From positions 55,045,311 through 55,109,310 of the forward strand of contig CM037783.1 in the NCBI GenBank assembly GCA_021229015.1: a stretch of 64,000 nt of DNA, in the 5' to 3' direction. The position numbers and the translations under genes are program-made. The DNA comes from Solen grandis. Taxonomy: Eukaryota > Mollusca > Bivalvia > Adapedonta > Solenidae. Every line of letters starts with the position of its first letter. The stretch's first letter is position 1. Under the pieces are notes generated by a model. It was given only the letters and a program-made list of their open reading frames with translations, was not told the DNA's origin and ran no database searches. Positions 49,366-62,517 of this stretch are shown here, piece after piece.

Positions 49366-51470
49366 AGTCAATCAGATTTTTCTTGATATTCTTTTTGATT
49401 AGTGTATATTTGTACAGTGTACAGTTTTAACATTGCTTTAGTGCATACTTTGACAGAAAGGTGAAAATGAGAAAATGAACAATGCAATTGGTGAGATTGT
49501 GACTTTTGAGGATAGAATGTAAATGTTTAGATCTGATGATAAAATTATTACTGAATAAGCCCTTTGATGAATATTATAGCTCACAGGAAAATAACTTTAA
49601 AAGTAGTTTACCAGTCTTAAACCAGATCAGATTAGGGTTTAGTAAAAGGCTTAGTGATCAGGCTTTATATGGTTTATTACTCTTCAGTAATGGAGTACAT
49701 TATGAAATGGCGAATGTTCTAATATCTAATAAATGGCATATCCAAATGGTAAGATAGGTTGATGTAAATGTGCATTCTCTGTAGTTTGTTTTCAACACAG
49801 CTAAATGAGTAAAAGACAACAGCTGGTAATAAAACATGAACAGGGATTAATAAGTTGCCAACAGATTTTAGGTTTGCTTCATTAAGTAAAGAAGATTATG
49901 TGTTTGAGTTTGATACATTATGATTATTTTGTTGGGAATTTACTTAAAAAAATAAGAATGTAAGATTATTGCTGTCCTTCTACAAAATCAAAAGAGTGGT
50001 ACATTTCTCTTTTGAAAGCTAAGCTCATTCACAGATATAGTCCATCCATTGATACCATATTGCCATGGTAACAGACTTTTGTCAAACACAAAGTTTATTG
50101 ATTGCAAACTGATGTAAGGATGTACTTTGCCATAAATCACATTAAATGCAGTGAAGAAATAGGAGTAAGAACTATGAACAAAACAATTATTTCTCATACT
50201 TAAGCAAAAAAATATCATGTTTAGCTAACAGATAATGTAAATAAAGGCTGCCATTTTTTTTTAACTATCATAAAATGTACCCTTATAAAGATCTTGTTAG
50301 AAGAAACTAGTTGGTATTAATAAATATAAATTGTTTTAATTAAGTGTTGTGTTAAGTATGCATTTCTTCATGACATAGTCACAAATATATATTTATTAGC
50401 AAAAAAGCAGCTTTACACCTAGAAAGTCTAAATACATGAAGATTGTTATTATAAACACATTGTCCCACCTTTTTACACTGCCCAAGATCAGAATTACATT
50501 TGTGCCATTCACACTCTGCACAGTAGTTTTAGAATTTACAGACTAATATCAGACAACGTGATTACTACTAGTATCAAACAATCTGGAGTGTTTAGTTAAT
50601 TATAAGATAATGCAATAAATCATGATCTACTTTCTTGACCTGTTAGTAATCCTCCTGTCCATGGGAATCACCCAACTCTTTGATATAGCGGCATGGAGCT
50701 GCGCCATCAGCCAAAAAGGTATCATGAGTTGGGTGAAGCTTTCCACTGTTTTCTTAATGTACAATCAGCAGGTAGAACAAACTTTTGCCAGCATACTGGT
50801 CATCTGTGATATACATGTAGATGGCATTGGTTATTTGATGGAGTAATCTGTTTGTCATGGCCATATGTGTATGTTTTGGATTTCAGCAGATAGATTTGTG
50901 TATGGTTAGAATTTGTCCAAGATTAATGTTTCTTTATTCAAGTTTTGATAGAAAGCTGTATTTTGTCAAGCCTTGTGACAGTTTTTTCATACTTAGTGAG
51001 ACTTGCATTTTTTAAAGATAAATTTTCAAATTTGCTGCATGGTTTTTAGTCACAAAATAATTTTACTGTCCTTGGTGTAATGATATATAATTCTTTTATT
51101 TATTGATCCTTGTAGCATTTTATATTTTTTACTTAGTTTTGTTGAGAAAAGTATTTTGAGGGAATTGTTTAGACAGAAATTCAGTATTGATTGATGTTTA
51201 GAGTTAACAAAATCATTCATTCAGTGTTAGCATGGCCTGATAATCTGTCTTTGCTAACTACTGGAAATTTAAATCTTATATTTTTCAATCTATACTGGAC
51301 AGTAAACTATTGTTTCAAAATGCTTTAAATGCTTACATAATCAAGACAATTTAGAACACTTGATTCAAATTTTACTGGGCATTATATTGAGCTCACATAT
51401 GTTTAGGTAATACATATATAGAGATGAAGAGAAATTGAGTATTGAAATTGTAGCTACTCACGTACTCACG
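49366..51470. other. Intergenic stretch, nothing supported
   Basis: AT-rich; frames of 74-83 codons have no family signature. Confidence 0.35.
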
Positions 51471-51714
51471 TAACCCTTTCCCTCATAGAGGAAACCATGA
51501 AAAGACCTATTATGCGAACAGCATAAAACCAGATCAGCCTGCGAGTAACTCGCAGGCTGATCAGGTTTTATGCTGTTCGCTGCTCCTCAGTGGTCTGGAA
51601 ATGAGGACTTTATAATTAAATTTGGTAAGGTTTAACTGTGGTTTTCTGCAGATCAGGCTTTATGTGGTACCTAATGAGTGCGTCAAAATGAGTCTATATG
51701 AGGGAAAGGGTTAA
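51471..51714 (+). mobile_element. TTAA-flanked MITE, copy 7
   Basis: The left flank is mutated to GTAA; the right flank is TTAA. The palindrome is intact with a two-base insertion before it (CCTATTATGCGAACAGC). Confidence 0.7.
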
Positions 51715-54238
51715 AATTAAAGCATCAATCTGGTTGTTTTTAACTTTCCTGTGTCATGGCTTGAATATTATAGCTACTCATATAAAGCATCAATGCAACA
51801 TGATAGAATCTGTTCTGTTTTAACTCTCTTGTATCATTGCTTTAGATGTTAACAATCAACTGTAGATACACATTCATGTAAATATATCAGTATGTCAGTC
51901 AATCAAGGTGCTATTATGCATATCTGAGATTCCAGTGTATATGAAAAAAAAAATCAGGGGATTACCTTTGAATGAGACTGGCAAAATACAGTATTGATCT
52001 GTTACAGTGCATTCCATTATTACACTAATATCATGGATTCTCAAAGAATTGACTTTAAATCTCTTGATTTGTTTATTGTCAGATAGCTACAATGCAGTCC
52101 AATGTTACAAAGTGTATAGTTAGTATCCCAAAAGCAGCACTGTAATTGATCTTTACTGTATTTTTTGTTTGTTTATGACTTTAAAGTCGTAACGATATGA
52201 AAAGAATAAAAGATATAAACTTTCATTTATCATCCTGAAAAGATAAAGAAATCTGCCATCTTTATCATTTAAGACACAATTTAGGTGTGGATATTAATGA
52301 ATTCTGATCAGGTTTAAATTTGATAGTAATGCTGATATTCGTTGCCATAGCTTTGTTAAACTTGAGCTGATCAAATTTATATTGTGTTATTGGGTGGGTA
52401 AGCTTATTGAAATTAAATTTTAATGGAGGGAAGGTATAACATGCCATCATTAGAGTACTGTCAGGTGCCACCTACATAACTAATGTTAGACAACTCTTTG
52501 ACTAGGAATCCATAGTTGGAGCTGAGTTGGAGTTATCTTCCCTTTCCTATGTACTGGTAGTAAAAAAAAATTGTTCCAGTTTGTACTTAACTGCTTTAAC
52601 GTGAGTACTTACGAATATTCTATTTAAAATAATCATGAAATGTTTTTAAAGCACAATTACACTTAATGCCCATTTTAAATGATGAAAATGTGTTTAAGAA
52701 ACTATAAATCCAATAAATCATTATCCTCACTGCATTTTTTCCCCTACCATTTCATGTATTTATATTTTAACAATGACGTAAAATAAAACATGTTTAACTG
52801 CAGTATCAAGATTTGATGAGTTTTAAAGATTTGAAGATAATTGAAATCTTGCCTTGTCTAGTGTGAGTTAATAATTAAAGTTAGTATAGAATCTGCAATA
52901 ATAATGTTTTCTGATTTTTTGGGGGTCTAAATTTCAAGGTGTTTCATTGACTGTTGAAATTAATATTTTCAAATTTGCATATTGAAACATCAATATTATT
53001 TGATATAATTGAAAAGAGATAACATAAGGAAGTATAATGTCTATAACAATAAAGTCATGATTGAAAGAAACTTGTGTTGTGAAGAATTTAATCGTTGTTG
53101 ACGTACCTGTCTGTTTCTGTTAAGAACAAGAAAAATGACCCATAATTAGCAACTTTATAATGTCTGTGGATATAACCAGTTTGACAGACAGACAAATATT
53201 TTAATTAGAGGCTGACTATTTTACAAACTCAAAAAGCTCACATAGATGTTTACTTGATTGACTAGTTTGTCCAGATAAATCAAGCTTCCTCTAAACTGAA
53301 AAGATTTTATATGGTTCTCTTTGGCTACTGACTCCAATCACTAGGATTCCACACTGCTGTGGGATTATAGAGTTAATTTTTAATGTTCTGGCTCGTAGTG
53401 GGGTTGCTCATTGTGCTCTTATAGAATCTCCATCAGAAATTAGCAGGGTGTTGTTATTTAACTGAAATATTATGTACGGTAAACTCTGAAACAACAGCAA
53501 ATGGTTACTCTACCAAATCTGTTCAGATTGAAACAAATGTTAAAAATTTGTGGTTAAACCGTGTTATATTGTATATAGTGCGGATGGTTAAGGGATAAGT
53601 TATATAATGTTGACGTACAATGGTACAGAGACAGAGGTCTTGTTTTTATTGTTCGATGTCGTGGTAGTTAAGACGGTACTGGACGTGGATGTTTTCTGGT
53701 CCTGTAGACTGGTTATAACCCACAGCTGTGTGGAATAATAAACAATCCTATGCAGTTTTTGTGTCCTGTCTTTATTTTAAGACTGAAACTTGTACCAGTG
53801 TGTGTGGTAAAACCGGGAGGGCATGGGTTTCCATGTCGTAAAGAAAGCCATTAATATGGTGCTTAGGGCACAAGGGTGTTGGAAACAATGAACATGTGAC
53901 CTGAGTGTGTGGTAATGGCTCTTGTCTACGGTACAGTACTGTCGTAAGGCAGCATCAATGACTAAACATGCAGACTGAATACTGCAAGTGAGATTTAAAA
54001 CATTGACATTCGTTGTCACATGCATTAATTCAATCTTTCAATAATGTTTTCCAGTATTTAAGTTGTTGATAAGTACAGAATTAGTTTCTAGTTCATGATA
54101 ATTGAAGAAAGCACAAACATGTATACACACGTTCGTATCCTGAGCACACACGCATGAAAATGTTACCAAAATAATGGCTAATGTCTTTAATTTTATTCTA
54201 TAAGAATCCACACTCACTTCTGCACGACAGTGCAGCTT
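51715..54238. other. Intergenic stretch, nothing supported
   Basis: AT-rich sequence without recognisable exon, RNA or repeat family beyond short homopolymers. Confidence 0.35.
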
Positions 54239-55053
54239 GTTAATCCCCCGCCGCGAAGCGGGAGGGGGGTTATAGGGATGGCCTTCGTCTGTGTCCGTCT
54301 GTCTGTCCGTCCGTCCGTCCGTGACGTTTTCGTGTCCGCTCTCCTATATCTCCTATACCGCTTGAAGGATTTTTGTGAAACTTGCCTCAAATGTAAACCT
54401 ATTTCCTGTCCGCTCCATATCTCCTATACCCCTTCTAGTTTTTTTCATGAATCTTGCCTCATATATATATCTAATTGAGACGATGTGCAGAACATAGGTT
54501 GCAGTCATGTCGGTTCAAGGTCAAGGTCACACTTGAGGGTCATGTGTTTGAACCTTCTATTTCCTTACAATTTCATGTCCGCTCCATATCTCCTATACCC
54601 CTTGAAGGATTTTAATGGAACTTGCCTCAAATATAAATATATTTGAGATGATGTGCAGAACACAGGTTGCAGCCATGTCGGCTCAAGTCAAGGTCACACT
54701 TGAAGGTCAAGTGTTTGAACCTTCAATTTCAATTTACAATTTTGTGTCCGCTCCTTAACTCCTATACACCTCGAAGGATTTTAATGAAACTTGCCCCAAT
54801 TATAAATCAAATTGAGGAAGTGTGCAGAACACAGGTGACAGTCATGTTGGCTCAAGTTCTAGGTCACATTTGATGGTCCATTGTTCATTCCTGGATATTT
54901 TTGTTTCCATGCTATATTTTCTGAACAACGGAAAGTTTTTTATCAGTCAACTACATCAAAATGTTGGCAGAAGCAGGGCAATTTCCATTAGAGGAAAAAC
55001 ATGTATCCTCTGTCAGCGGCGGGGGATATAGCTGTCCTTTGGACTGCTTTGTT
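54239..55053 (+). mobile_element. Helentron-like element, family E, second copy
   Basis: It has the same 5' end as 20677 (TTAATCCCCCGCCGCGAAGC), with a shorter GTCCGT tract. Four diverged units contain GTCCGCTCCATATCTCCTAT and CAAGGTCAAGGTCACACTTG. The 3' end is GCGGCGGGGGATATAGCTGT, the hairpin GTCCTTTGGAC and TTTGTT. Confidence 0.65.
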
Positions 55054-55361
55054 GATCTTGGAACGGAAAATACATGCACAACTTTACATTTTGAGCGCGA
55101 CGCATGTCGCACACACTGTGATAACCTTGCGTCGGTCATTGTCACCATTGTCGGCTTAGACGATCATTCACAAAAGTTGCTAAATTTTATCCACGCAGAA
55201 TAGCAACAAAATCATTTTGATTTAAAATAATTATTTCCTCTGAATTCATCGCATGACGCTCAAAAGCTTTTTTATTTGAGGGAGATAACCCTAATACCGA
55301 GGTAATATATTTTAAAATTTTATAGAGGTTATGTCCCTTAGTAGGTTCCATAATAATTCTT

Positions 55362-56410
55362 GGGATAGTATCTCGAAGCCGTTAGCCTCATGTTTTGGTA
55401 TTCAGTGTTATCTCGAAGCAATCGTTAATAACGAATAATCGTTGATTTGCCCCATATTTAACGAATGCCTGGAAGTGTCGTAGAGCTCTCGTAACCATCA
55501 TTTTAAACAAAATGCAAACTAGCTATAAAGCGAAAGTTAAGGTCAGCTGACACTCTACGCAATATGTATTTTCAGGAATTTTAAACTTTAAATTTATAAC
55601 ATGTACTCGTAACGTCTAAATATGTTTGCTATAAACTTAGCTTTCTATTTCTAGAGTGTTTAGAAAGGAAAAAAAAATTTTTTTAAATAAAATCACAGAG
55701 TAATAATTTCATTCATAATTTACTTTCTATTGTTAGAGACAATTTTAGTCTTCGGCTTCAGTTTAATCAAAACGAAATAAATTAAGAACAATATATTGCA
55801 TTTTTATGACTAAAATACAATACAGTACATGTATGTATTAAAAATAGTGTGGCAGCACTATATCTGTCTCAAGTAGACATCGTCTCCAAATGACTGAAAT
55901 ACTGTCGGTGGGACGTTAAACCAACCAACCAAACAAACATTCTATGCGACATTGAACACTTCTTAGCATTTTATGCTTACAATGTAGCTTTTCATATGTT
56001 TGCTCTGAAATTCACAACCACGTATGGTTTTCTTAACAAGTTCATGGCTAATATAAATGTGGAGCGAGGTACGTACGGCCTATGATGATTAAGTATCAAA
56101 ATTGCTTTGAGCAATCTTGTAATATTTCTATATGGAAATATAATGTTCTGCAAAAATAGAACAAAAAATAACGTTCAGTTTCCAATTTTTGCATTCTATT
56201 TCTAAAATGTTAGAAAAAACTCAGCCATTTTCCTACTTAAAAACACTACAAGCGCAGTATTTGATTACACAACTCAATCGTTGATAGCTAACGAGTGAGC
56301 AACGAACGACCGTATAAATATTGCTTTCGAGATACCCGCGCAAGTCTTTCGTAAAATCGTTAACGCGTGCGTTAACGCAAAATTAACGACAGTGTCGAGA
56401 TACTAACCCC
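55362..56410. mobile_element. Possible non-autonomous DNA transposon
   Basis: The left end GGGATAGTATCTCGAAGC and the reverse complement of the right end, GGGGTTAGTATCTCGACAC, share an inverted TAGTATCTCGA core. The words TATCTCGAAGC, TCGTTAA and GTTAACG recur inside in both orientations. No clear target duplication and no protein. Confidence 0.4.
55846..55939 (+). repeat. SINE 3' end fragment
   Basis: GTCTCAAGTAGACATC, AAATGACTGAAATACTGTCG and GTGGGACGTTAAACC match the 3' body of the SINE at 16230. It ends in (CCAA)n/(AAAC)n. Confidence 0.6.
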
Positions 56411-57295
56411 TGATCTGTTAGAAATTTAACCATACTCAACGATACATTGACAGGAAATAACCCTTTTGTATCCAGTAAACGTATCTATTTATGATCAATA
56501 AGATTTATCAGCGATTTATTTCAGTTTTCTATTTCACTATGTACACAATAGTTCGGTCTATCTGACAAAAGATCAAGATTTTTTTTCGATCAAGTATTTT
56601 CCACAAATTTAAGGCGACTTCTAAGTCGACAGGATCTACGCTTGTCTTGGCCTTCCGTTATCTGAAGTGCCATTGAATAAGAATTTGATTTAAATCTGTC
56701 TACAGACGCATGGTCACCCAATGCAACATTCTGTTATTCTATAAGTGACCATATAGGCATTTGATTTTGGTATCAATTAATAGACTTTACACTTGTTTCT
56801 TGTTATATTAATTCATTTTTCAACCACACCGACACTCTTTCTTTCTCGCATATAATTTTGGGACCGTTTTCATACATATTTGAGCATGTTGAAGCATGAA
56901 CTAACCATTACAAGCAAGAGACGTGACTGAGTTTAGAAAAAAATGTATTCATGTTGTTAAACAATGGACAAATAACATAAAAGACACTGTCAAAGGCAAT
57001 AACGGTACATGATTACAAATGTCAACAAAACTCTGTAAGTGGAATGAAAGCGAATGCCGTTTTAATTTTCAAGGGAGGTAATCCTATAGTTGTTTCCCCT
57101 TCTCTATAAAGATGGCATTACTTTTTATATATTATGCATTTCTTTGCTTTCTGAAAGTTCGATCGGGAAAACATGGCGTATAGTCATATGGTTAATTTCC
57201 ACCAAAACAGCAACAAGAACACAAATTGTTAAAGAACTTTTAAAAAATAAGAAACAAGGAAACTAGGATTTGGAATAAAAACAAACTTAAGTTTG
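56411..57295. other. Intergenic/3' region of the minus-strand membrane-protein gene
   Basis: No exon seen. It presumably contains the 3' UTR of the gene whose stop is at 57298-57296. Confidence 0.35.
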
Positions 57296-60200
57296 TCATT
57301 GTACATAGAGTGAACTTGCATCGCCTCTGTCTATTGTAAAAAGAGACATATAGCTTGGTGGTGTGGACGGACGAAAGAGTTGGTCGGAGTCAAAAGAGTC
57401 GGGGGATTGAATGTTTGGGGTCGGGGGTGAAGATGGTGGAGGGGGAGGAGATGAAGGATGGGGGAGAGGTTTGACAAACAGCACCATGGGCCTGTGGGGC
57501 GGGGTCGAGGGTGGAGATATATGTGGCTCAGCGTAAGGGTTGGGGTATTCAGGTTCAGGGGAGGGGCAACGAAGAGAAGGTGGTGGTGACCGCGACGTAG
57601 GTTTAAGTGAATCGACCAATTGTCGACTAGAGGGCGGAGTATCTGGGGAGGCGGAACCAGAGGATGATTGAGATGATTTTGATGATTTTACAAACACAAC
57701 TCTTGGAACAGAGAAATTATTTGTTGCCATACTGTAGTCATTAGACGGGACAGGGGAAGGTCCTGGTGTGGGGTTTGGAGAAGAAGGTTTCGGGGGTGAT
57801 GGGGGTGGGGGTGGTAAGGGTGGAGGGGAAGGTGAAGGTGGCGGTGGGCAACCAACACCCCCAAGAGGAGGCAAAGCATATGACGATTCTCTTCCGTTCT
57901 TTTTGCCGGAACGTGATTTGCCAGATGTTTGTTTCTTTCTGGTTTTGCCCTGTCTCCTCTGCTTTTTATGTCTTTTTTCATAAACTATATGATCCAAAAC
58001 CCGCCTCGTATGCTGCTGTGGATGATTTGTAGGATGAACCCAACGTGCATTTTCCTCTAAAGTACTCGATCGGCTACGAAACTCATGTTCAGGAGGCGAC
58101 ACAAGTTCTATGGTGAGGGTTTCCTGGGGTATGCTCACGTCGATATCCTGTCTAGGAGATGGAACTGTCACTTGAAATATTTCTGTTGGCTGATCAACTT
58201 GAACACCGACTTGATGTAAACCTCTACCAAGTAACTTCAGATCGAAAAGAGTTGCATACTTATGAACAGCAAATAATCCTATGAACGAAATTAGTACGGA
58301 GGTTGAGTTGAAAACGAGGCTCGCTGTTGCCAGTCTTGAATTTACGTCAACATTTGTCAGATAGGAACACTCACTGTCACCGGGACACAGTCCCGTCACG
58401 AGAGTTATTATAAAAGCTATCACGTGACACATTATTCCTATTGCAGCACAAAGACAGTATGTATTCATCTGTAACAAAACAATAAAACATATTAATGTGA
58501 TAGATATCGGTACTCTATTACATGCCTTTCTTACTGGGTGCGTCAACACAAAATATTTCGGAAAACTCCATTGTCGGAATTCACGGTGTAAATTCCGCGA
58601 TTTCTAGCGTATAAACCGTGGGATTCAACTTCTTTTTCAAGAATAGCTACATGCTGACAAATAAAAACATGCGTATTGTTTTAATACTTTCCATTGAAGT
58701 TAAAAAAGCAAAAGCTGACTTTCAAAATCCGAGCAACTATATGACGTAGCATGCCGTTTCATTGGTCAAATAATCCATGCTGTTTCCGCTACGGATCAAA
58801 TGAAATACCTAGTATATAAGTATGGAGTTTTTTTTAATCAAATAAAGAAGCAAGACGTTTTGAGTTAACATGGAATATATCTTAGTAGTATCGGATAAGT
58901 TGCTTCTTACTTTTTCTTTGGAAATGTGTTAAAATTCAATAGGAATTGCAATGTGACCATGTTATAAATGTCACTAACAGTCTACCATACACGCATAATC
59001 AAATAATCCATAAGGATTGAGATCATCAGATTGAGATCATCAGATTGAGATCATCAGGAAATTCAAGTTTGAACTATCTAATTTGAACACAATCCAGCCA
59101 CACCTTTATCAACAACAATAATACATGATCGCAATAAAAAAATAAAATGAATTAATTAGTAAAGACCTACCAGACAGATAATTTTCTGGACTGCTTCCAT
59201 CTTGTTGGTGCAACCCTTGCCGCGGATGAAGATCAGGAGGCCGACTATACCAAGACCACTGATCTGAAATAAAACAATTCTGTTCCATTATAGATACTTT
59301 AAATGTTTACCCTCTTGATGCTGAGCAGTTTGTGTGTTCTAGAACGGACATGTTATTTAGATTAATCTGGCTATTTACAATAAGCATTGAGCAAGAACTA
59401 TTTCACGTCGTTGTGATAATGTAACCTGAACATGATTAACAGAGGAAATTAAGTAACATAGAGTAACAAGAAAATATTTGATGCCAAGCATCAAAGACGC
59501 CGCGCATGTTTTTGAAGCACGACATAAATGAAGCAAAGATTATATGATATATCTTTAATTATAGAACTTAGACACATTATGTGATGATGATTTAAGATGA
59601 CATAAATTAACTAATCTATAGATAAATGAAGATACATTTTACAACAGGTAATTCATTTCTTATATAATTATTTGAATAATTAGCGTCTGCAAGATGCATG
59701 GAATTTCGAGATAGTAAGCTAGCTACTAAGGCGGTATTAATGTTAATGTAAAAAAGAATCATTATCATTATCATCATCAGCAGCAGCAACAGCAGCAAGA
59801 ACAAAGGCAATGATACGAAAAATTCAGCACAGATAAGTTTTTATTTGGTAAGGGAATTAGGTGCAGGTCCCAGTATTAATTAACAATCTACTTCCCTTGA
59901 TAATGTAGCGTGACGCAGTCGTATGTCATTCTTTTTGTATTGATGATATGTATTAAATTAGATATATATTTACAAGGCTTCACAGCATAAGCTATGTAAT
60001 GTTCAGTTAAATTTACTCATTTTAAGCACTATACATACTGGGACCGCAGATTGGGCCTGGGGCATAAATTAGACATGGCCGTGACGGCCATATGTATTGT
60101 GTTTGTGTGTTTTTACACTTTCTACATTATGCTGTAATACTTATATTAAAAAAATGTAAACTTAAAAAACAAAACAAAAAAAACAACAAAAAAAACTTCC

Positions 60201-62420
60201 ATACTGACGCCGCGTGGAAACGAGGCGTCAACAAAACCAAGAGGTATCATACGGAGTATGTAAATTAAATACGGAGAAGAGGAAGATGCTGTTGACAACA
60301 ATGGTGATCACCTGATGCATTTTTTGTTATTTGTTTTAGATAATATTAAAGATAATGGTGCATATAATGATGACAACGAACACACTAACGACGACAGTTT
60401 GAAGGTGGTGTTAGTAAAGATGAAGAAAACTTCCAACACCCCAACAGCTACTACTGTTGCTACTATGTTACTACTACTGCTGTGGCCAAGAGCATCCATT
60501 CAGTATCCGGGGGTTGTTGGTTCGACATACCAAAGTCTTAAAATATGCATCTCACTTGTGATTAGTGCTTATCATACAAAGGTAGTTCAGGGCTGGTTGG
60601 CAAGGTGACTGGGTGTGGTATGATGCCACTTATCTTCGGCTTGAGGCAGCACTATACAATGTAGATAAAGACCACAAATACTGTTGGCGGGACATTCTCC
60701 CCAGTCAAAAAGTAGTACCTCTACTTACACATGGTGCGGCTGTGAAGGGTCCGATGAAGAAGTTTGGTACCCCGTTGTTCTGGGGTCCGTGTAATGCACT
60801 GGAGAGGAAGCCGAGCAACAGGAGAACAAACCCATGGACAAACATCAACACGGCCAGAACACATATCACCTTTCCAGTGGTTTGCCTTCTTTCTGCTGAA
60901 ATATACCATTAAACCCGTGTTGTTGACAATCTATATAAAGGTTCATTAAGGTATTGTTAGTACAATTGTGGGACTTGATTCAAAATGTTCAGCACTTTAT
61001 TGTTGAATTAAAATGTAAAATACGAACTTTTCCCACATTGTTTAGAATTTAATAATCAGTAAGTGAAGTAAGCACTTAAAATCAAATGTCGCTCAACCTT
61101 TGTATATGAATCTAAAACACTAAATGCCTATTAGAATTATATAAACAAAACCAAAACACTTTTTACTTTCTAGATATGATACAGAAAAAAATGCCAAAGT
61201 GAAAAACAGAAAAAAATAACACTACTGGGATTTGAACCCACGACATCTAGATTCAAAGCAATTGATTGTAAATTAATTCCTATTCAATTGGAGGTAATGC
61301 ATTTGAGCTTTCGTATTCCAGTAAAGACATCTTGATTCATATTTGCATTTGCTACAAGGAGATGGGTCGAAGGGACACTCAACATAAATGTTTGATATTA
61401 ACTACATTTGACAAGCGCTACTGTAATAATTTTCGTTGGGGACTAATTTTCGTCGATTTCATGAACGGCTTTATCCACAAACAATAATCCTCACGAAAAG
61501 TGACCAATAAATAGACCTCATATTTGCTAGAAAATCAATCCACGATTATATGTACAAATAAAATTCAATGAAATATAGTAACAACGAGAATTAACCCTTT
61601 CCCTCATAGAGGAAACCATGAAAAGACCTATGCGAACAGCATAAAACCAGATCAGGTTTTATGCTGTTCGCTGCTCCTCAGTGGTCTGGAAATGAGGACT
61701 TTAAAATTAAATTTGGTAAGGTTTAACTGTGGTTTTCTACAGATCAGGCTTTATGTGATACCTATTGAGTGCGTCAAAATGAGTCTATATGAGGGAAAGG
61801 GTTAATGACTTTACAGAACCTTATTTCAAAGTTTTTTTTCCTGAAGTTTCTCCATATGCTTTTTGTCAACAAACTATAAATACTGTTGTTTTGTTGTTTA
61901 ACATTATTTCAAATCCGGAACACAATCTTATTCGCATTCAATCTTATTCGCATTCAATCTTATACGCACGCAATTTTATCCGCATTCAATCTTATCCGCA
62001 CACAATTTTATCCGCATTCAATCTTATTCGCATTCAATCTTATCCGCACACAATTTTATCCGCATTCAATCTTATCCGCACACAATTTTATCCGCATTCA
62101 ATCTTATTCGCATTCAATTTTATCCGCATTCAATCTTAACCGCACACAATTTTATCCGCATTCAATCTTATCCGCACACAATTTTATCCGCATTCAATCT
62201 TATCCCGTGTTTATTTTCCTTTATATTGTATATCTTTTACATGTAGCATTACTGCCATTTTCCTCATTTTCCGCTTTTGGCTGCTCAAGACAGTTTGACT
62301 GTATATGCTTTGATGTTATAATTGTTGAGTGAGACCAGGCTACAAAGTAATGTCTCATTTATTTTAAGTTGAATGGGAATTTAGTCCTTATCTTTGATGC
62401 TCATCATTTCAATTGGTTTC

Positions 62421-62482
<62 letters not shown>

Positions 62483-62483
62483 G

Positions 62484-62517
<34 letters not shown>

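Noticed and set aside
57766..58032. Gly-rich plus-strand frames opposite the proline-rich exon
   Set aside because: Antisense shadows of the proline codons in the minus-strand gene.
60721..60909. 62-codon minus-strand frame with MCSGRVDVCPW
   Set aside because: It overlaps exon 2 of the membrane-protein gene in the wrong phase; the neighbouring frame encodes a clean membrane helix and joins the other exons.
61218..61275. tRNA gene on the minus strand (TGGGTTCAAATCCCA)
   Set aside because: Only the T-arm/B box and part of the anticodon region are tRNA-like; no acceptor stem can be formed, so it is a SINE or tRNA relic at most.
61789..62332. Two long frames with 16-residue repeats (SYPHTILSAFNL...)
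   Set aside because: A 16-bp minisatellite without stop codons reads open in several frames; no gene context.
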